From the NCBI GenBank assembly GCA_029782215.1, contig JAKOVD010000144.1, positions 124,001 through 188,000 on the forward strand: DNA of 64,000 nucleotides, in the 5' to 3' direction. The position numbers and the translations under genes were made by a program. How positions within the stretch are numbered: position 1 is the stretch's first letter; each line of letters opens with the position of its first letter. The notes under the pieces are model-generated. The model was not told where the DNA came from, did no database searches, and saw only the letters and a list, made by a program, of their open reading frames with translations. This document shows, one piece after another, positions 59,910-64,000 of the stretch. Source of the stretch: Chloroflexota bacterium (lineage in GTDB: Bacteria > Chloroflexota > Anaerolineae > J102).

Positions 59910-61208
59910 ATGTCTGCGCCCATGCTGCGGCCGGCAGATGTGGCGCAGCGTCTCAACATCCCTGCATCGACCCTGCGCCGGTGGTCGTACTATTTTGCCG
60001 ACTACCTGCCGACGCACGCCAGCGAGCCTGGCGGCGCGGCGCGCGCCCATCGCCGCTACAGCGACGAAGACGTGCAAGTGCTGGCCGAGATCAAGGACAT
60101 GCTGGGCGAGGGACTCACTTACGAGGCAGTCGCCCAGCACCTGGCTGCGCAGCCTCCCCGGCAAGAGCGAGTTGAGGAGGCAGTCGTGGAAGGGGTGGCG
60201 GAAACGATTGAGCCCGCCGATGAAGATGTGAAGCTGCCCCAGGAGGATGTCCCGCAGGCCACCCGTCAGCGGGCCCTGGTCAACCAGCCCGAGGCAGCCG
60301 ACGACCGGCCGGAGCTGGCGGCTGTCATTGCCGAAACGCTCTTCTCGTTGTCTGACAGCCAGCAGATCATCCTCTCCGGGCAGCAGACGACGCGCCAGCT
60401 CCTGGGCGTTGTCCTGCAGGACAACTTTAACCTCAAAGAAGAAAATAGCCGCCTGCGCGAGCGCATCCTGGAAACGGAACGGAAGCTGTTTGAGCTAAAG
60501 CGCGAACTGGATGCCAATCAGACGCAGGAGCGCGAGCGGATGCGGCAGATGGAATCCTACCTGTTCGAGCTGCAGCGCCGCCTGGACAGTCTGGCTCCGC
60601 CGGTCGTGCGCCATGCCGCGCCCGCCGCTGCTGCCAGGCCCGCGCCCCCGCCCCCAACGACGGCTGCACCCCCACCTGTGGTCCCGCCTCCTGCGTCGAC
60701 CGCGCCAACAAGTCCCGCCCCGACGACGGCCGCTCCACCCGCGGCAGCCGTTCCTGCGCCCTCTCCGCAATCTGCAGACTTGGCACCGGCGGAGCAGACA
60801 GCGCTGATGCCGTCGCAACCAGCGGCGGCGGCGGCCCTTGCGACGGATGCCACGCCAGTGCCGGAGCAGATTGAACTCGCCCCGGTAGAAGATGTGAGTG
60901 AGGAACCCATCTCGCCTTTTGCACCCCCACGTCCTGGGAGCAGCGCCAGCGCGGTCGCCTTGGTCGTCGAACCGGCGGATGCGCCGCCCGTTATGCCCCC
61001 GGCGCCACCGCCAGTGACGGCGCCGGCATCCACGCCTGTACTTCCGCCTGCCGCCGAACCGCTGCCTGTGGCGGAAAGCCTGGCGCCGGTGGCGGCTGTC
61101 CTTCCCCCTGCGCCGGAAGGGGCTTCCACGCCCGCCGCGCCCATGACGCCCGCCGGGCGCTGGCAGCGTTTCACGGATTGGCTGTTCGGCCGCAATTTGG
61201 AGGAGTAG
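59910..61208 (+). CDS. MerR-type DNA-binding protein with coiled coil and long Pro/Ala-rich tail
   Basis: A 432 aa protein. Residues 5-70 form a MerR-like winged helix (MLRPADVAQRLNIPASTLRRW, AHRRYSDEDVQVLAEIK). A coiled coil follows (about 170-230). Most of the second half is a low-complexity Pro/Ala/Thr linker, ending in a short amphipathic segment GRWQRFTDWLFGR. The layout resembles scaffold or nucleoid-type MerR-like proteins more than metal regulators, since no metal-binding cysteines exist. Function unknown. Confidence 0.8.
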   Translation: MSAPMLRPADVAQRLNIPASTLRRWSYYFADYLPTHASEPGGAARAHRRYSDEDVQVLAEIKDMLGEGLTYEAVAQHLAAQPPRQERVEEAVVEGVAETIEPADEDVKLPQEDVPQATRQRALVNQPEAADDRPELAAVIAETLFSLSDSQQIILSGQQTTRQLLGVVLQDNFNLKEENSRLRERILETERKLFELKRELDANQTQERERMRQMESYLFELQRRLDSLAPPVVRHAAPAAAARPAPPPPTTAAPPPVVPPPASTAPTSPAPTTAAPPAAAVPAPSPQSADLAPAEQTALMPSQPAAAAALATDATPVPEQIELAPVEDVSEEPISPFAPPRPGSSASAVALVVEPADAPPVMPPAPPPVTAPASTPVLPPAAEPLPVAESLAPVAAVLPPAPEGASTPAAPMTPAGRWQRFTDWLFGRNLEE

Positions 61209-61246
61209 ACGCCCGGCGGGAGTTGCTGGCGAGGGCAGCCGGCCCG

Positions 61247-62644
61247 CTAAAGCAGTTCGATGGCGGCCACCTTCGCGCTCGCTCCTGACCCCGACGCCGG
61301 GGCAGCCGCCGGCCGGCCTACCAGATCGTACTCCATCGCGCCGGTGATCAGCGCATCGAACATGTCGCCGGGCCGGGCCTTGCCCTCGACGAGGACGAAA
61401 CCATCGATTTCGGGGGCGTCACGATAGGAACGGGCAAGCGTGACCTCGCCGTCTTGCCCTTCGACCAGAACGCGGAGGGTGCGGCCCACCTGCGCCTGAT
61501 TGCGGGCGAGCGAAATCGGCTGCTGCACTGCCATCAGCCGTTCCCAACGTTCCTGTTTGACCTCTTCCGGAACCTGGTCGGGAAGGGTCGCCGCCGGCGT
61601 GCCGGGTTCAGGACTGAAGACGAACGCACCAACCTTGTCGAATTGAATGGCCTGCACGAAGTCAAGGAGACCCTGGAACTCCTCTTCCGTCTCGCCGGGA
61701 AAGCCGACAATGAAGGTGGTGCGCAGCGCCATGTCAGGCATCGCCGCGCGTAACTTGGCGACCGTGTTGTGCACCCACTCGACATTGCTGGGCCGCCGCA
61801 TGCGCCGGAGCGTGGCGGCGTGGCCGTGCTGCAGGGGAATATCCAGGTAGGAGAGAATGGTGGGGGTGGTGGCCATGGCGGCAATCAGCTCATCGGACAC
61901 ATGGCCGGGGTAGGCGTACATCAGCCGCAGCCACTGCAGGCCCTCGCAGCGCCGGGCAATGGCGTTCAACAGGCGGGGAAGGCTGTTGGGTTCCCCCGCA
62001 TCCCGCCCGTAGTCGGTAGTGTCCTGGGCGACGACGATGATCTCTTTGACGCCCTTGGCCGTGAGCGTCTGCGCTTCCTGCACAATCGCCTCGAAGGAAT
62101 GCGAACGCAGCTTGCCCTTGAAGGTCGGAATCGAGCAGAAAGCACAAGGAGCGTTGCAGCCGTCGCTGATCTTGAGATAGGCGCTGGCCGCCTGCTTGCG
62201 GCGGCGTGGGGTGGGCGTTTCTTCGCCCGCGACCGGATCGCCCAGCATTTCGATGCGGCCAAACGAACGCTTTCCTCTCCCCCCGCCGAGCTGAGTCACC
62301 AGGGCTACAATGTCCATCCACCGCCGCGTGCCCAGCAATCCGTCCACCCCCGGCACCCGCCGGAGGACTTCCTGCCCATCACGTTCGGCCAGGCAGCCAG
62401 CCGCCACCAGCATCTGGTCGCGGCGTTTGCGTTCACTAAGCTCCTGCAGCGCTGCGATCGATTCTTCCTTCGACGCCTCCAGGAACCCACAGGTGTTCAC
62501 GATGACAACATCGGCCCACCTCGGGTTATCAGTGAAGCGATACCCCTGCCCTTCGAGCAGGGTGGCCATGCCGTCGCTGTCGACCTGATTCTTGGGACAA
62601 CCCAGAGTAAGCAGATAGTAGGTGGGAAGGCGCTGCGGGCTCAT
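61247..62644 (-). CDS. rimO: Ribosomal protein S12 methylthiotransferase RimO
   Basis: Adds a methylthio group to an Asp of ribosomal protein S12. The 465 aa protein has an UPF0004 domain (TLGCPKNQVDSDGM, VNTCGFLEASKEE, AAGCLAERDG) holding one cluster, the radical SAM motif CNAPCAFCSIP, and a C-terminal TRAM domain (VEGQDGEVTLARSYRDAPEIDG). The DAPEIDG segment is typical of RimO rather than MiaB. An unusual Ala/Ser-rich C-terminal tail of about 20 residues follows the TRAM domain. It lies 25 bp after rodZ, a common pairing. Confidence 0.96.
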   Translation of the reverse strand: MSPQRLPTYYLLTLGCPKNQVDSDGMATLLEGQGYRFTDNPRWADVVIVNTCGFLEASKEESIAALQELSERKRRDQMLVAAGCLAERDGQEVLRRVPGVDGLLGTRRWMDIVALVTQLGGGRGKRSFGRIEMLGDPVAGEETPTPRRRKQAASAYLKISDGCNAPCAFCSIPTFKGKLRSHSFEAIVQEAQTLTAKGVKEIIVVAQDTTDYGRDAGEPNSLPRLLNAIARRCEGLQWLRLMYAYPGHVSDELIAAMATTPTILSYLDIPLQHGHAATLRRMRRPSNVEWVHNTVAKLRAAMPDMALRTTFIVGFPGETEEEFQGLLDFVQAIQFDKVGAFVFSPEPGTPAATLPDQVPEEVKQERWERLMAVQQPISLARNQAQVGRTLRVLVEGQDGEVTLARSYRDAPEIDGFVLVEGKARPGDMFDALITGAMEYDLVGRPAAAPASGSGASAKVAAIELL

Positions 62645-62669
62645 GGTGCGCGGATGTCAGACAGCGCCA

Positions 62670-63671
62670 TCACGGCTGCGGCGTAATCGTCGAGGTCATA
62701 GTGGCCGTTGAGGTCATGGTCGCCGTTTCGGTCAGGGTAGGCGTGGTGGTGTCGGGCAGAGGGGTCTGAACAACGGGCGTCTGGGCGGCGAGGACGCCGT
62801 CCTTCAGAGACCATCCGACATCAACAATGTCACCTGTATTGCCGAGCGCGGGCTGCACTTCTCCGTTCAGTGTCAACTGGACGCCGGCGGCATTGCCCGT
62901 TCGCAACTGCACCTCATTGGTGGCCGTGTATTCCTTCACGAAGCCAGGTGAAAGGATACTCTCCTCAAGGACCTGCCCATCGCCCATCACGCGCACCCAG
63001 GCTCGCTGCAGGACCTCTACCTTGAGGCTGATCTTGTCAAGCGGCGCCGGAGTTGGGGTTCCGGTCGATTGAGCAGCCGTGGCCAAGGCGACGACCTCGG
63101 TCACGATAGGCCGCGGCGTCGCCGTGGGGGGAGGCGTTGGTGTGGCGGTCGCGTCCACGATAATGAGCGGCGTGGGAGGGGGCGTTCCCTCTGGGGGCAG
63201 GGTCGGGGTCGCCGCAAGCACGCTGGCGGTGGTCGGCCCGTTCTCGCTGAGAAAGGGAAGAGCAAAACGGACGACGAAGTAGGCCACGGCCACGGCAACA
63301 ACCGCCAGGATGGCAAGCCGGATCACCCAGCGCGCCAGGGCTGACCTCTCCGCAGGCGCAGTCTCGAGAGGCAGCTCAATAGGGCGATAGGCTGGGGCTG
63401 CCGCTGGCGGGAGCGGCGCGCTCGCAGCCTGACTGGAACGCGGTTGTTCCTTGTCAAGCTGGCCGAGAAGAGCCTCGGCGTCGAGACCCAGAAAGCGCGC
63501 ATAGGTGGCCAGGAAACCACGGGCAACCACTGGGTTGGGAAGCTGGTTCCAGTCGTCGGATTCCAGGGCGGCCAGGTAACGTTGGCGGATGCGTGTCTGT
63601 GCTTCTACTTCGGTGAGTGAAAGCTCCTTGGCCTCGCGAGTCTGGCGCAGGAGCTGGCCAATATCGATCAT
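62670..63671 (-). CDS. rodZ: RodZ-like cytoskeletal protein (HTH_25, TM, DUF4115)
   Basis: Links MreB to the envelope and helps cell shape. The 333 aa protein starts MIDIGQLLRQTREAKELSLTEVE with a Cro/C1-type HTH_25 domain (1-75), then one membrane helix (about 118-140), a Thr/Pro-rich linker and a C-terminal DUF4115 beta domain (KVEVLQRAWVRVMGDGQVLEES). The tail is a Thr/Met/Ser repeat. The ATG at 63671 is chosen over one at 63740 because the domain begins there. Confidence 0.9.
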   Translation of the reverse strand: MIDIGQLLRQTREAKELSLTEVEAQTRIRQRYLAALESDDWNQLPNPVVARGFLATYARFLGLDAEALLGQLDKEQPRSSQAASAPLPPAAAPAYRPIELPLETAPAERSALARWVIRLAILAVVAVAVAYFVVRFALPFLSENGPTTASVLAATPTLPPEGTPPPTPLIIVDATATPTPPPTATPRPIVTEVVALATAAQSTGTPTPAPLDKISLKVEVLQRAWVRVMGDGQVLEESILSPGFVKEYTATNEVQLRTGNAAGVQLTLNGEVQPALGNTGDIVDVGWSLKDGVLAAQTPVVQTPLPDTTTPTLTETATMTSTATMTSTITPQP

Positions 63672-63710
63672 GAAGAATAGAAACAAGCGGAATGGTGGAG
63701 GGGGCAACCG

Positions 63711-63740
63711 ATTATGCGAGCGGGAGCGCGATAATGTCAA
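63711..63740 (-). promoter_or_regulatory. rodZ promoter, TTGACA-18-CATAAT
   Basis: On the minus strand a perfect -35 TTGACA (63740-63735), 18 bp spacer and -10 CATAAT (63716-63711), about 40 bases before the rodZ ATG. Confidence 0.75.
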
Positions 63741-63832
63741 ACCCTATGACGATGAGAAAGGGCGGGGTGTTCCCCTCAAGCCGCGGCCGGTATGGGCCGG
63801 CGTCTCATCCTGTGTTTCCCATTGCTGTTGGA

Positions 63833-63841
63833 TGCTATAAT
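63833..63841 (+). promoter_or_regulatory. Extended -10 TGC-TATAAT before the right-edge lipoprotein gene
   Basis: TGCTATAAT at 63833-63841, a consensus extended -10, 39 bases before the ATG at 63881. No good -35 seen. Confidence 0.5.
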
Positions 63842-63880
63842 GCGAACCGCCGGGCGGACCTGAAACGAACGGCTGTTTCC

Positions 63881-64000
63881 ATGAGCTCTGCCTGCAAGTA
63901 CGTCGCCAAATGGCCGGTCAACGGTTCCTGGGCTTTGACCCTCGTGGTTGTCGCAGCCCTGCTGTCCGGTTGCGCCTCTTTGCGTGCTGCCCGGCAGGAT
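63881..64000 (+). CDS. Lipoprotein, N-terminal fragment (runs off the window)
   Basis: Forty codons are visible: a basic start (MSSACKYVAKW), a hydrophobic stretch ALTLVVVAALLSG and the lipobox LLSGC with the lipid-bearing Cys31. The gene continues past the right edge. The family cannot be judged from this part. Confidence 0.7.
   Translation, partial: MSSACKYVAKWPVNGSWALTLVVVAALLSGCASLRAARQD

Overview
This 64 kb, high-GC window carries only chromosomal genes. It has no rRNA, tRNA, CRISPR array, insertion sequence or phage gene that I can see. The gene content points to a Chloroflexota bacterium, most likely of the Anaerolineae/Caldilineae kind; this is an inference from family resemblance, not a database result. 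Pointers are a bacterial Elp3, a K+-independent membrane H+-pyrophosphatase, a VorB-type ferredoxin-dependent 2-oxoacid oxidoreductase, a T-box leader before pheST, a DUF2085 membrane protein, a Bacillus-type SOS box (GAAC-N4-GTTC) on lexA, and a zinc-knuckle PheS.

Layout. 1-5 kb: cell wall and SOS genes (M23/LysM peptidase, class A PBP, DUF402 protein, lexA, FmdB-type zinc ribbon). 5-9.5 kb: one minus-strand operon with ferredoxin, 2-oxoacid:ferredoxin oxidoreductase alpha, beta and gamma subunits and a methylcrotonyl-CoA-carboxylase-type carboxyltransferase, probably for branched-chain 2-oxoacid breakdown. 9.7-15.5 kb: phosphoesterase, elp3 with a divergent Trm9-like methyltransferase, murJ, 3-methyladenine glycosylase and a MoaD/ThiS-like protein. 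15.5-19.5 kb: an odd orphan FAD-domain protein, DUF2085 and hppA with a long structured leader. 20-25 kb: corA, RNase D, a beta-CASP nuclease, SodA and a VTT membrane protein. 25-32 kb: enoyl-CoA hydratase family enzyme, a HerA-like ATPase with a small partner gene, and a large membrane protein ending in a perfect 44 bp palindrome. 32-36 kb: pheS-pheT behind a complete Phe T-box. 36-43 kb: SPFH protein, LysM lipoprotein, a histidine kinase that has lost its phospho-histidine, surE, a secreted repeat protein and a response regulator. 43-49 kb: recF, phosphoglycerate mutase family, YdcF, exonuclease III and a BaeSR-like two-component system with a Met-rich sensor. 48.7-51 kb: a serine palmitoyltransferase-type enzyme and a eukaryote-type 3-ketodihydrosphingosine reductase, which together predict sphingoid base synthesis. 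51-64 kb: phasin, phosphoesterase, a MITE-like repeat, birA, CorC, a CPBP protease, an orphan XPB-type helicase-associated domain protein, DUF1232, a proline-rich MerR-like protein, rimO, rodZ and the start of a lipoprotein gene.

The observations most worth following are the sphingolipid gene pair, the Elp3/Trm9-like pair (a possible bacterial mcm5U34 route), the Phe T-box with an unusually long internal hairpin, the His-less kinase, the 44 bp perfect palindrome, two promoters with CATAAT seven bases before the ATG (leaderless candidates), and the structured hppA leader. Start codons were moved inward from the longest open frame wherever a Shine-Dalgarno sequence, domain start or neighbouring stop argued for it. 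All promoter and hairpin calls were read by eye and carry lower confidence than the genes.
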